This document shows positions 21,501-32,301 of a DNA stretch of 64,000 bases, piece after piece (within the stretch, counting starts at the first letter, position 1; every line of letters begins with the position of its first letter). A program made the position numbers and the translations under genes. The notes beneath the pieces were generated by a model. It worked only from the letters and a program-made list of their open reading frames with translations, was not told where the DNA came from and searched no databases. The DNA is from Cycas panzhihuaensis (lineage: Eukaryota > Cycadophyta). The stretch is from assembly GCA_023213395.1 (NCBI GenBank), contig CM041465.1, positions 98,339,741-98,403,740 on the forward strand, written 5' to 3'.

Positions 21501-21649
21501 TTACGGGTCCTAAACATGTATTCTGATGCATAGATGCCTTTTGTGGGTGGTCTCCTTCACTTGCCAAAAAGATCTTTTATTTAGGACCTCTTCGTTGGTT
21601 GAATTGATCTTAACCAAGTGTGGTTACCCCCTCCAAAGGTGCAATTCCA
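18541..21649 (+). repeat. 5' LTR of element A
   Basis: It begins TGTTTCCCAAC and ends GCAATTCCA. It pairs with 51377-54497 over its whole length (shared blocks at 18590/51420, 19240/52060, 20340/53170, 21540/54400). A TATA-like TTTTATATATTGCATATAC lies at 20318-20337. Open frames inside are not genes. Confidence 0.92.
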
Positions 21650-21650
21650 C

Positions 21651-21668
21651 TGGTGACCATACTGGGGA
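21651..21668 (+). promoter_or_regulatory. Primer-binding site of element A
   Basis: TGGTGACCATACTGGGGA begins one base after the LTR. The leading TGG pairs with the CCA end of a tRNA. B has the same site in mutated form (TAGCGACCATACTAGGGA). I could not match it to a particular tRNA with confidence. Confidence 0.65.
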
Positions 21669-21907
21669 CCTGCCAGTAAGGGATTAATCCTCTCTCCCTT
21701 CCTGTTGATACTACTTCCTTCCTGGTAGCTCTCTTTGGTCTTGTTAGGTAGCCCCCAATGCTCACACCTCATTATGCCTCTTACTCCTTCTTCCAACCAA
21801 TGAGCAAAACTTGTATGCAACGATTCTCATGTCGCTTGCGAGGCCTCCCTTCTTTGTTGGAAGACCCATCTTATCACTCCCTTCCTTCATCAAATTATGA
21901 TTTGACT

Positions 21908-24190
21908 ATGGAGGGATTTTCTTTGGATTGGGCATATCATGCCTATGTATCCAAATTACATGAGCCTTCTACCTCTTTCCAAGGGCCCACCTAAAAGGGT
22001 GAGGACCCTATCTTTTATCTCAATGATTAAGAATACCTATAACTTCACCATCTCTCTACCCATGAAGTAGAGGTCTCTTTTGCTCTAGAGTTCCACCACC
22101 CTAGTGGTGATTCTCATGAGGATCGCCCTGTGGGGTCTACGTCATATGAGGTTCACTCTATCTCTTATGATTAGGTAGATACTCCTCTTATGGATGTTGT
22201 CAAAGCCCTTAGCCAATGCTTCTAAGCCACTCGCCTCCAACCACATCCCAAGTGGTTCGAGAGCATCTTGTGAAGCATTGCACCTCCTTCCTCTACATCC
22301 ACCTTACCTTGTCCATCCTGTTCAATTCCTCTGTTTATGATGAGTTTGTCTTTTGCCTCATCCTCTTCTCCCCATGGTCCATGCTCCTTGAGGACCACCC
22401 AAGGCATATCCTCTTCCTAACTTGGGTTAAACATGCCTCCTTCTAGTCAAATGACTACACCTTCGCTGACTATAGTTTATCCATCGCCTATTAGATCTAG
22501 GGGACCCATATGTACCCCTACTTCTAGCCATGTGGGGTCTTCCGCCACACACTCCTAAGTTCAAACTAGGGATTCCTCCCTTCATATACCTCCAGGCTAC
22601 ACCTCTCAATCATGGGGACACAACAAAGGAAACTCCCTTCCAGCTTATGGGATGGACCCTTTGCACCCATATAGGGTCGCACCATCTATGTGCGGCCCAT
22701 ATGGGCAAAACTCAGTCCCACAACCCTCCTTTCCATCCTCCTATATCACACCTCAAGTTGTGCCTTTGCAAAGAGGGCAAGATCCCTCCTAAGGCACCTT
22801 CTCTAAGGCTCCTTTCCAATAAGGGGTGTTCCCTCAAGGAAGGATGGGTCCCTCGCCCCCATCTGCTCCTATATACGTTTCTTTGAATGTAGGACTAATG
22901 TCTTCTCACCAAACAAGAGGAGGCCAATATCCCCTTTCAGATCAAATTTCCTAAGGAGGATTTGGGAAACCTTGTCCACCTCCTCTTCCATCTCTTATCA
23001 ATCCTATGGTCCAGTCAAGGGCACGCCCCTTTATATACTATAGATTGACACCCCTATCTATTGAGGCGCTAAGGACCAACTTACCACCTCACCCTCCTGA
23101 GGTTCCTAAATTTGATAGAACCTCATTGCAAGACCCAACAGAGCATGTCCATATCTTTTCTATGGCATGCATCGATTATTGGGATTATGACCATATCCTT
23201 ATGAAGCTCTTCCCATGATCCCTTCAAGGCAATACCCTTAAGTGGTTCTATCACCTGCCAGTACATTCTATCTTTTTATTCCAACAACTCATGGATGAAT
23301 TTGTTAACTATTTTGACGTAGCCCATCTTTTTGAGAGTGGAATAAAAACCCTCTTGTCTCTCAAACAAGGTCACGATGAAATGAATCGTGACTTTATAAG
23401 ATACTTTCATGACCTTCTTCACTCCATAAAGGTAACTCTGCCTGAGGAGCTAAAGAGGGATCTTTTTGTTAATGCTCTTTGCCTAGAAGTCCACATTGAA
23501 GTCCTTAAAATGGGGGCAATGACATGTGATTCCGCCATAGCCAACTGCTTGGAACTTGAGGCCATTGAGATCTAAGTGGGTCTCAAGAAGCCTCTCAAGC
23601 CCTTACAACAATGTGAGGCACCTCTACCACCTCGTGAGACTAAAGTCCAATAGCCCGCCTGGTCTTCTTCCCATCTAATTGTGAAGACTTTGGATCCTCT
23701 CACTTCTGCTATACATTCATTCAAATATACCATGAAGGAGCTCAAACTCCAAGCCCCTTCATCCCCTACCTCTGATAAACCAGTTCACCAGGCCTCTCAT
23801 GCCACTCCTCCCAAGGGTGGTAACACCTAATTTTCTCAAACAAGAAAGCCCGATTCCTCCCTAGAGAAGAAATGGTGTTCCATCCATGGGTAATATTTCT
23901 ATGAAGATTCACAATGTAGGGCCCATCACCCTAGAGTAGCTTTGCAACATGATTTTTCTCCTAAATGGGCATCTAAGCCAAACCTAGACCAGCTAGTCTA
24001 CAAAGATCCTTTACCCAAACACAAGGAACGCAATTGTAATAACCAACAAAAGGGTAGCCAAAATAGAGGGAGGTCCCCAAACCCCTTGCCCTTCGCAAAC
24101 CAAAGGGAAGGATGAAAGGAACTCGCCCACTTCTTCTGGCTCTCCTGATCATCACACTCCTTCACCCTCTTGATCCTAAAACAAGGGAAA
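21908..24190 (+). pseudogene. Gag, element A
   Basis: The likely start is the ATG at 21908 (M-E-G-F-S-L-D-W-A-Y-H-A-Y); B has a matching start at 32302. The core begins near 23085 with P-P-E-V-P-K-F-D-R-T-S-L-Q-D-P-T-E-H-V, then L-K-W-F-Y-H-L-P and S-L-K-Q-G-H-D-E-M-N-R-D-F-I-R-Y-F, the Tat-type Gag pattern. A zinc-knuckle variant follows (W-C-S-I-H-G, then E-D-S-Q-C; the middle His of B's C-x2-H-x4-H-x4-C is changed here), near 23875. The tail is rich in Ser and Pro. Many in-frame stops and shifts make it non-functional. Confidence 0.75.
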
Positions 24191-24605
24191 GAGAGTTATT
24201 TTGATGATTGAGACCACCTTGTCGTATGCCTTAACCCAGTCTCAAGCGGCTAAAGAGGTAAATAGTGCCTCTTCTTCCACACCCCACCTTAAGCCCCTTC
24301 TAAAAGTCCCTCTTCCAAAAGTCCCCACTCTCCCCAAGATTATTCCTGTCCGCCCTGGTCGCTACAACTTTCGAATGGCCCTTCCCTAACCTACTATGAA
24401 GGGGAAGCCCTTCTCCATTATTGATGAGATTCACACTATGGCTACAGAGATGTCCATAATGGATGTCTTGAGGAGCTTCCCTAAACAACATACACTTCTC
24501 TTGGAATCCTTGGGGTTGGGTGACATGTCTATTCATGCCTTGGACATCATCCTAAGCTGTGAACCCGTCATCTCTTTCGAGCTTAAGGACCTTCCTATAG
24601 CTAGT

Positions 24606-24935
24606 GAAAGGGAACACCAATGATATTACCCCTTCACCATAACTATTGAGACTCCTGATTGCACCCTCTGAAGAACTATTGTGGATAATGGTTCTTCTGT
24701 CAATACCATGCCCTTGCGTGTCATGCAAGAGCTTGGCATATCAGCCCTAGAGTTGGTTCTATGGTAGTGTCAAGGCTACGATGGTAGTGAAAAGACACCC
24801 TTGGGATCAGTTTCTATCCCCCTCACTCTTGAGGACAAGATTGTCCTCACTGACATCATAGTTCTCAACGTCGACGTTGACTACAGCCTTTTATTAGGGT
24901 GCCCATGGCTTAACCAAATGGGAGCTGTGTGATCA
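24606..24935 (+). pseudogene. Aspartic protease, element A
   Basis: The catalytic motif is I-V-D-N-G-S-S-V-N-T-M-P (Asp codon at 24683-24685), the D-N-G-S form seen in Tat elements rather than D-T-G. Downstream come L-T-D-I-I-V-L-N-V-D-V-D-Y-S-L-L-L and a C-P-W-L block, the usual Y-N-x-L-L-G-R-P-W-L end. An in-frame stop lies ten codons before the active site. Confidence 0.75.
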
Positions 24936-25081
24936 TCTCATTAGGGATAACTTAAATTCATCCATGAAGGGCAAATGAAGGTCATCTCTTGGGAGCCTCC
25001 TCCCGCCAAGCAATCTCGCCAACCCTATCAAGCAGCTTGCGATAAGGCCAAGGGTGACAAAGGCCCTTCTGCCTAAGCTTC

Positions 25082-25920
25082 TACTTGTTCCATTGACATC
25101 CCTGATTCATTCCCTTTGGAAGAAGGTCCTTCAACTTCTTCCTCCAACCTTATACACTTCACCCCCATTGGTGTAGGGAGCTATGGGTAACTCACTATCC
25201 TTAGTGACAACGAGTTTGAGGGCAAGGATGAGGACCTTCCTCATCCTGTATCCCTCCTAAACACTAGTAGGGAGCACTCTCTTCATTTTAGATTGCCACC
25301 TGAAATCCCTTCCTTGGAGGAAACATGTTTTCTCCTTGGGTCATATGTTCTTGCTCCTGCCTACCATGTGACCCCCGGCTCCACCTTTTCTTCCACCCGA
25401 TTACCTCCCTTTAGCGATGGGATGGAGCAACTGCTTGTTGCCCACTATAAGGGGTTTCTTTCTGACTCTTCCAAAGGGTCTCCCGAGTACATGGAATGGT
25501 GGATAGACTATTATAACCCTACTTCTCCTTCCACTTTGAATCCCTTATCTTCTCAAAGTATGGTTATCCATGGGGTAGACTATTTTGAGGATGATGAGGC
25601 CTTGCTTGAACATCTAGTGGGCTCTGTGCCTAATTCCCCTTCTATTCATCATAGGCTTGGTCACCATAAGGTCTTAGGTATTGGGTCATCTTTTACCGAC
25701 CCAAATCAAACTCCTATTCTTCCCCTTCCTGTTGACCAAGCCCCCTTTTACTTCGAGGAAGGGAATGATCTATGCATGGGAGCAACCAAGCACATAGTCC
25801 TTGTCCCAGGTAAGGTCATAAAGGTAGGAGCAGAATGATCTCCTGATGAAATGAAGGAATGCACACTTCTATTCTAGGGATTTTAAGATGTCTTTGCATG
25901 GGACTACTCTGATATCAAGG
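25082..25920 (+). pseudogene. Protease-RT spacer, element A
   Basis: An acidic, Ser/Pro-rich stretch with one 181-residue open piece (25293-25838) contains S-P-E-Y-M-E-W-W-I-D-Y-Y and D-Y-F-E-D-D-E-A-L-L-E-H-L-V-G-S. It ends just before F-A-W-D-Y-S-D-I-K-G-I-D, the block that precedes RT in Tat elements. C (55769-56602) and B have the same spacer. It has no enzymatic motif. Length and composition suggest a flexible linker processed from the polyprotein. Confidence 0.6.
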
Positions 25921-26760
25921 GAATAGACCATTCTATCATTACCCACAATCTCACCACTATCCCAAGTGCTCACCCTGTATGTCAAAAATAGTGCCCTCTT
26001 CATCTCAAGCTTTCAACTACCATCAAGATGGAAGTTGAAAAACTCCTAAACACGGAGTTAATTACTTCTATCGACTACCCCAAGTGGGTGTCCAACAGTG
26101 TCCCCATTGCCAAAAAGAACAGGATAATTAACATATGTATTAATTTCTGAGACATCAATAATATGTGTCCTAAGGACAACTTCTCACTCCCTTTCATCGA
26201 TCAAATCTTTGATCAAACCGCCGGTTTTGAAGTCCTGACCTTAATGGATGACTTCTCAAGCTAAAACTAAATCCAAATTTCTCCTAAAGACTTTCACAAG
26301 ATGGTATTCACTACCCCTTGGGGCACTTTTACCTATAAGGCAATGCCCTTTGGGCTAAAGAACGTAGGCGCCACCTATCAAAGGGCAATGTAATTCATCT
26401 TTCATGACCTTATTAATAAAACCTTAAAGGTTTTCATGGATGATATGATGGGTCTCTTATGCATTAGAGCCCACCATCCTTCTGATTTGCAGGCCATCTT
26501 CACACGATGCCATAAATACCATGTAAGCCTAAACCCTCTTAAATGTGTATTTGCTATAACAGCTGGCAAACTCCTCAGTTTCCTTGTCTCAAACCAAGGA
26601 ATCCAAATTAACCCTGACAAAGTCAAGGCCATCTTTGACATGCTACCTCCTAAGACCCAATGACAAATCAAGTCATTCTTGGATAGGCTTGGATTTCTTA
26701 GGCGTTTCCTAGCAAATTTTATCATAAATGCAAAACCCCTTACCAACCCATTGAAGAAGG
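25921..26760 (+). pseudogene. Reverse transcriptase, element A
   Basis: Motifs in order: I-T-S-I-D-Y-P-K-W-V-S-N, P-K-D-N-F-S-L-P-F-I-D-Q, L-M-D-D-F-S-S, F-T-T-P-W-G-T-F-T-Y-K-A-M-P-F-G-L, N-V-G-A-T-Y-Q-R-A-M, and the catalytic V-F-M-D-D-M-M (26433-26447). Then come C-V-F-A-I-T-A-G-K-L-L, S-N-Q-G-I-Q-I-N-P and F-L-R-R-F-L-A-N-F. The N-A-G-A-T-Y-Q-R form is shared by Tat and Athila. At least five in-frame stops are present, for example at 26264 after F-S-S. Confidence 0.85.
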
Positions 26761-26789
26761 GGACCCCTTCTATTTGGTTTTCAAAGGCC

Positions 26790-27110
26790 CTTCATTCTCT
26801 ACACTTCGGATACCGATAAATCCTTGGGTGCCATGCTAGCCCAAAAGGATGATTCAGGAACCGAAAGAGCTATTAACTTCATCAGTTGCACCCTCATGGT
26901 TGCTAAACTTAATTAATCCCTTGCTAAGAAGGAGTGCCTCTCCTTAGTGCACACTACCAAGAATTTTAGGCACTACTTGCTCAGGAACACTACTCAGGTG
27001 ATTATCTAGTCCAATCCCTTGAGATACTTGCTTACTTGATTTAACTTGACAAGTAGGACTGGAAAGTGGGTCATCCTCCTTTAGGAATTTGACCTCCAAA
27101 TCATTAACAG
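26790..27110 (+). pseudogene. RT-linked RNase H, element A
   Basis: It reads F-I-L-Y-T-S-D-T-D-K-S-L-G-A-M-L-A-Q, R-A-I-N-F-I-S, K-K-E-C-L-S-L-V-H and H-Y-L-L-R-N-T-T-Q-V. This is the RNase H that follows RT directly, distinct from the second one at 50119. The segment between RT and this domain is about 70 bases shorter than in B (36728-36810), a deletion that removes the connection. Stops interrupt it at several points. Confidence 0.75.
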
Positions 27111-27239
27111 GAAATCAAAGAAAGGAATGGTGGTTTTTAAATAACTCACTGACACCCCTATCCCAAACCCTTTTGATGTTCCTGTTGACGTCTCTTTGCC
27201 TAACGAGCCCATTTTGGCTATTTAGGATTCTTCCTCCTA

Positions 27240-28490
27240 TCCACTTACTTACAATAAGTGGTATGGGGATGTTGTGCAATACCTCACCCAAAAGTAGTAT
27301 CTTCCTGAAACTAGTGACAAAGTTAGGTCATGTATTCAAGCTACTACCATGCAGTACTTCCTTATGGATGAGGTACTATATAAGAGATCCTTTGATGGGA
27401 TCCTTCTCCATTGCATCAGCCCCTATAAGGCAAACCAAATACTTCGTGAATTCTACAACAGCATTTGTGAGGGTTATTTTAGAGGCCAATCTACGGCCCA
27501 AAGGATCCTTCGCATGGGGTATTATTAGTCGTCCCTCTTTAGGGACACCCACGCTTATGCCTTGAGATGTCAGCGATGCCAAGAGCATGCCAACATCACC
27601 TACTTGCCTTTTAAGGCCCTTCACCTTGTCATATCTCCATGGCCCTTCTTCCAATAGGGGTTGGACCTTATTGGAGCCATATCCCCACCTTCTTCGTCAC
27701 AACACAAATTCATCTCGACTGTGATAGAATACTTTACTAAATGGGCTGAAGCAATCCTTTTGTCCTCTACTCCTGGTAAGATAATAGCTACCTTCGTCTA
27801 TCGGGATATTATTTATCATTTCGGAGTCCCTGACATCCTGATTACAGATAATGGAACTCCTTTCTATAATAAGGAGATGGACAAACATTGTGGGAAATTC
27901 AAAATTTCTCACAAAACCTCCTCTCCCTATTACCCTTAGGCCAATGGCTAAGTTGAGTCATTTAACAAAACCCTTATAAATATCTTAAAGAAAATTGTTT
28001 CTTAATCTCAAAAAGATTGGCATCTTTAGCTCCCTTCTGCTCTATAGGCATATCACACATCTATCCACATGACTACGAAAATGACCCTGTTCTCCCTAGT
28101 GTATGGAATAGAGGTGGTTCTCCTATCAGAAGTTGAGATCCCTTCCTTATGAGTTTCCCTTCGGGGTCTTATTGATAAGGAGTCTCTTCGTCAGGCCTGT
28201 CTCCTAGACCTTAAGGCTTTAGATGAGAGACACTTGATTGCTTACCAAGTGAATCTCGCTTCTAAGGCTAGGATGCGAAGGATATACGATAAGTTCCTTC
28301 AACCCTGCCCTTTAAATCCTGGGGACCATGTCCTCAAATTGGACCTAAATGGGTTAGCCCTTTCGTCATTCTTGAGAGCCTCAATAATAGTGCCTACAGG
28401 ATCGTAACCTTGGAGGGTCTTGAATTCGAGAAAGTCATCAATGGAAAATTCCTAAAGAAATTTTACCTGTGGCTATCTCTATCCCTGCAT
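27240..28490 (+). pseudogene. Integrase, element A
   Basis: Zinc region A-L-R-C-Q-R-C-Q-E-H-A-N-I; core G-L-D-L-I-G-A-I (first Asp), E-Y-F-T-K-W-A-E-A-I, I-L-I-T-D-N-G-T-P-F (second Asp, codon 27847-27849), then A-N-G, stop, V-E-S-F-N-K-T-L with the catalytic Glu codon at 27955-27957. Two stops (27937 and 27949) fall where B has Gln codons. The tail has A-R-M-R-R-I-Y-D-K and G-D-H-V-L-K-L. A dimer- or target-binding tail follows to N-G-K-F-L-K-K-F-Y near 28465. The frame is otherwise unusually well kept between 27661 and 27939. Confidence 0.85.
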
Positions 28491-28869
28491 AGATTAGGCA
28501 CACCTATTTCTCTTTTTCATGCTTCAAAATGAGCCTAAACTACCACCCTAAGTGCATCCCCATTCCTTCTAATCGCAGGTGGAATGGCATCTTGGGGTGA
28601 CTTTTCTACTTTTTCGAAGTTCCTCCTATAGCACCCTTTGGTTCCCTTTCCCTAGGGGACTTTCCCTTCTAATTAGGCATGTGGACCATGTCACTCCTGA
28701 GCCTAGATGCACTCCCCAACTAGGATGGTGTGATTGAGAATCGTTACTCCCTCCTCTACTAGAACTTCCTTTGCATATCCCGCTATGCTCCTACGATGGA
28801 TGTGTACAACTCTCCATCTCCTAACCCCATATATGCTTATCACCTACACTCATGGTGATTGTGTGTGTC
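28491..28869 (+). other. Post-pol untranslated segment, element A
   Basis: No gene. It matches 38569-38941 in B and the minus strand of 16700-17100 in C. It ends at CTCATGGTGATTGTGTGTGTC, where element B entered; the continuation TGCTAAGAGTATGG is found at 46535. Confidence 0.75.
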
Positions 28870-30673
28870 TATTTCCTAGCTCTTAGGAATGGGTTCTTGG
28901 CAAGTCGACGTAGGTAAGTACATGTATGCTTCTAGCCTTTGCCTTGTCACTTCTATAGGAAGGTAGACTGAAACATCCCTTTATTGCATGGTTAACTGAT
29001 ATATTTGAGTGATCATCTTGCATCTGCTGCTGATCATATTGCTTGACATTCTTTCAGAATATGATGATCTATGGGACATGTATCCCCATGGCACTCCATA
29101 ACCCTTCTATGCACCTCCATATTATCTCAAGCATCACTCAGCCTGTGTGATCCATTCACATCCTCTTTGCCATATTGCAGCTCTTAGCACTCCGCTAAGT
29201 GTGATTGGTACATCCCTATTCTAGTTACTAGATTCTTAGGAACCCTATCGCTCTGATACCCCATCTAGTTTAGGTCATCCTCTTTATATGACTATCCCCA
29301 ACCACCTAGACAAAGGGCCAGCGCCTCCTAGGCTCACAATACCCCCTCTCAGGGCTCCTAAGCACCTATTTTTGTGTTGATTTTGCCTCTATCATAATAC
29401 TGTGGTAAATGTCATAGTACCACGATAAACTTCATGGTACCGCGAAGTTTTCCATGGGGTGATAGTCACATAATATTTTTTTAATCTACCATGGTAATTT
29501 TTACATTTTTTATGAAATTTCCACATGGCTTAAGCACCCCCTGAGTCCTAGCCTAACCCTAATCATCTATTCAAGCTAGGGTTAGGTATAAAATCCAAAA
29601 GAACTTTATTTTCCACCTCTTCTTCCACCTGCTCTCCTCTCTTCTACTACTTTCACAAGGAGTTTTCTGCAGGAGTGCCCTGTAACATCTGAGTTCCCTA
29701 TGCTCCAGCCTAAGATCCACCCTCTCTAACTTGGATCTGCAGTAGTAAGCTCATCAACAAGCTTCTCTAAGAAAGGATATGCTCCAAGTGTTGCCTCCAC
29801 ACTCTATCAACAAGTTTCAACAAGTTTCTCTCTAGGTTTCATAACTCTTACATGGATCTACCTGTAAGCACCATAGATCTATATTTTTCTACCCTCTTCC
29901 TAGGTAGACCTATCTCTAATCCATCCTAGTAGGTACCACCTCATGTTTGTTCAATTTTATTCCTTTTAAACTTCCTTAAAATAGATTAGATTGTTTGGAA
30001 TATCTTTCATTTTCCAGCTTTCCAGTACATAAAGGAGGCATCCCCTCCATTCCTTTCTTTCTGTCGAAAATATCTTCTTACTTTATCCTAGTTCTTCCAA
30101 GGAGGCTATGGGGAGAGGTCCTTAAAGAGTGAAAGAAATGATCCAAGGTAGGTTCTGTACCCAACTAGGTCTACTCCTCAAGGGCAACCCCATTCTCCTC
30201 TTTTCCTCTCCTCCTCTTGTGCCTTTCTTGGGCTACCAGGTAACTCCCAGAAGTAGGCTATCATTGGAATTATCTTATGCAACCTTTTGTTACACTGGTT
30301 TCAGGGCTAAGCACCTCACTTGGGTAGATTTTCTGGCCCTAAGTAGTGTCTCGTATCAACTTTGGGTCTTAGATTGGTCGACATTGCAAATTGCTACACA
30401 TAGCAATGCTTGCAACATAGATGACATTTATAAATCTCATGTTATTGGTTTCTCTCATCATTTGCTACCATTAGGCCATCCCAACCTATTATTTCCTATG
30501 TTTAGAGGTTGTGTGTACATACACTTGTAGGAGGGTTAGCCTTTTTTAGGCTAACCATCTGCATCCCTTGTCTTGTGTTGTTTGCTTTGGAGGAGATTGG
30601 AAGCAATCTACTTGGTTGGAAATTTACTTGATTCAAAGTGCTTTAACTTACAACATTCTTAGCATTTTACAAC

Positions 30674-30763
<90 letters not shown>

Positions 30764-32046
30764 TGGCACTTTAGTAGCCCTTGGAAAAATGAAGAGAACC
30801 CTTGTGATTACAGGTGTACCACATCACTTGCAAAGAAGGACGAACCATTTCAATCCGGGTATATTTCTTTGCTTTCCTTTCTTTGGTCATTTCAGCTTTT
30901 AGCACAGTTCATTTTCCATTGCCTTTCTTGTTTCTTCCTTTTAATTTGGAGAAGGCAAGGAAGCCCCAATGCTATCCCCCTACACTGCCCATGTGTTAGG
31001 AGAAGGAAAAGAAGAAGTGGGTGCAGCGCAAGATGGTGACTTCGTTTCAGCCACATCACTTTCTAGGTATGTTGCCTTCCTTTTTGTAGTTCTTTTCTCT
31101 GCTTATCTTTTAAGTTTGCATATTTGCATGATAAGAACATAAAGGGAAAAAATAAAAGGGAACTAATTTGTACCATCCATTTGCATATGAATGCTAACTT
31201 GCATTCTAGGAAAGAGCACAAGATAGGAGATATCCCCTTCCTCTTTCCATTTACTTGCATACAACCTACTAGGATTTGCATCCTTAGCATGCATCTTGTG
31301 TGTTAGATTGGTTTGTATCTTTCGTCCCCTTTCCCTTTGTTTAAAATGAAATTAGAGCGAGGGTTTCTATTGGAGAGAAAACGAGAGAAAGTACATTTGT
31401 TATCTTTTATATATATACTCATTTTATCTCTTGTTTACATACATAACTGATTAAACATTGTTTTACTATTATACATAGAAGGTAGACTCCTTCACACATA
31501 GGACGGTGGGAACTACTTCCGCCATCATTCTTTGCTCCCCTAAACTCACTCTAGGTGGATTAGTTCAAGGAGGATTCATCCTCCCCTAACCCTGTCACAT
31601 CTATACCAACTTAATAGCCTCGATGCCTTCTACTTTAGGTCAGCCTCATGTGCGATGTAGTTACCTAATACCACCCTTACGAATGTGTGCCTCTAGTCCC
31701 ACTTACCTACATACATACTATCTATACCCCTTCATCTTCCACGAGGATCTGCTTCCTCGTTAGGTCTTCTCCTTTCCTTCTGGCCATACAAGGGAGGGGA
31801 GACCTGCATTTCAAGGTTACTCATGAAATCGAGGATATCCCTCACTTGTGCCACCCCAAAACCAAGACTAAGTTACCTAGAGGGAAGTTATGCACCATTC
31901 GTGGGTCTTAAACCCATGTTCCGGTGCATAAATGCCCTATGTGGGTGATTCCTTAACTTATTAGGTTGCCTCTTTTATTCCAGAGCCTTCCATTAACCAA
32001 CCTAACCTTAACAAGGTGTATTTACCATCCCATAGACGTGATTCCA
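28870..32046 (+). repeat. 5' LTR of element B
   Basis: It begins TATTTCCTAG (the 3' copy keeps TGTTTCCTAG) and ends GTGATTCCA. It pairs with 43423-46529 throughout. It carries a long AT run at 30677-30758 that is only 10 bases in the 3' copy. A short distance further the two LTRs agree again (GTTTGGCACT). Confidence 0.9.
30677..30758. repeat. (AT)41 microsatellite in 5' LTR of B
   Basis: Forty-one uninterrupted AT units. The homologous place in the 3' LTR (45219-45228) has five. The run lies in a TATA-like position of the LTR, followed by GTTTGGCACT. Confidence 0.95.
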
Positions 32047-32047
32047 C

Positions 32048-32066
32048 TAGCGACCATACTAGGGAC
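32048..32066 (+). promoter_or_regulatory. Primer-binding site of element B (mutated)
   Basis: TAGCGACCATACTAGGGAC lies one base after the LTR. A has TGGTGACCATACTGGGGAC. The changes are transitions, including the G of the leading TGG. Confidence 0.6.
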
Positions 32067-32301
32067 CTACTAGTAAGGGAATCAGTCTTTCTTCCTTCCT
32101 GTTGGTGCTACTACCTCCTGGTGATTTTCTATTTTGGTCTTGTTGGGCAGCCCCCAATATGTACACTACCTTGTTTCTCTTTTCTTCCAGCACATAGGAA
32201 AAACTTGCATGCGATGATTCTCACATTGTTTATGAGGTCTACCTCTGTTGTTGGAAGAACCCTCATATCATTCCCTTCCTACATCAGATCTTGCTTCGAT
32301 T

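Noticed and set aside
21651-21668. Naming the tRNA that primes the Tat elements
   Set aside because: The site begins TGG as expected, but I could not match the remaining bases to a particular plant tRNA with confidence.
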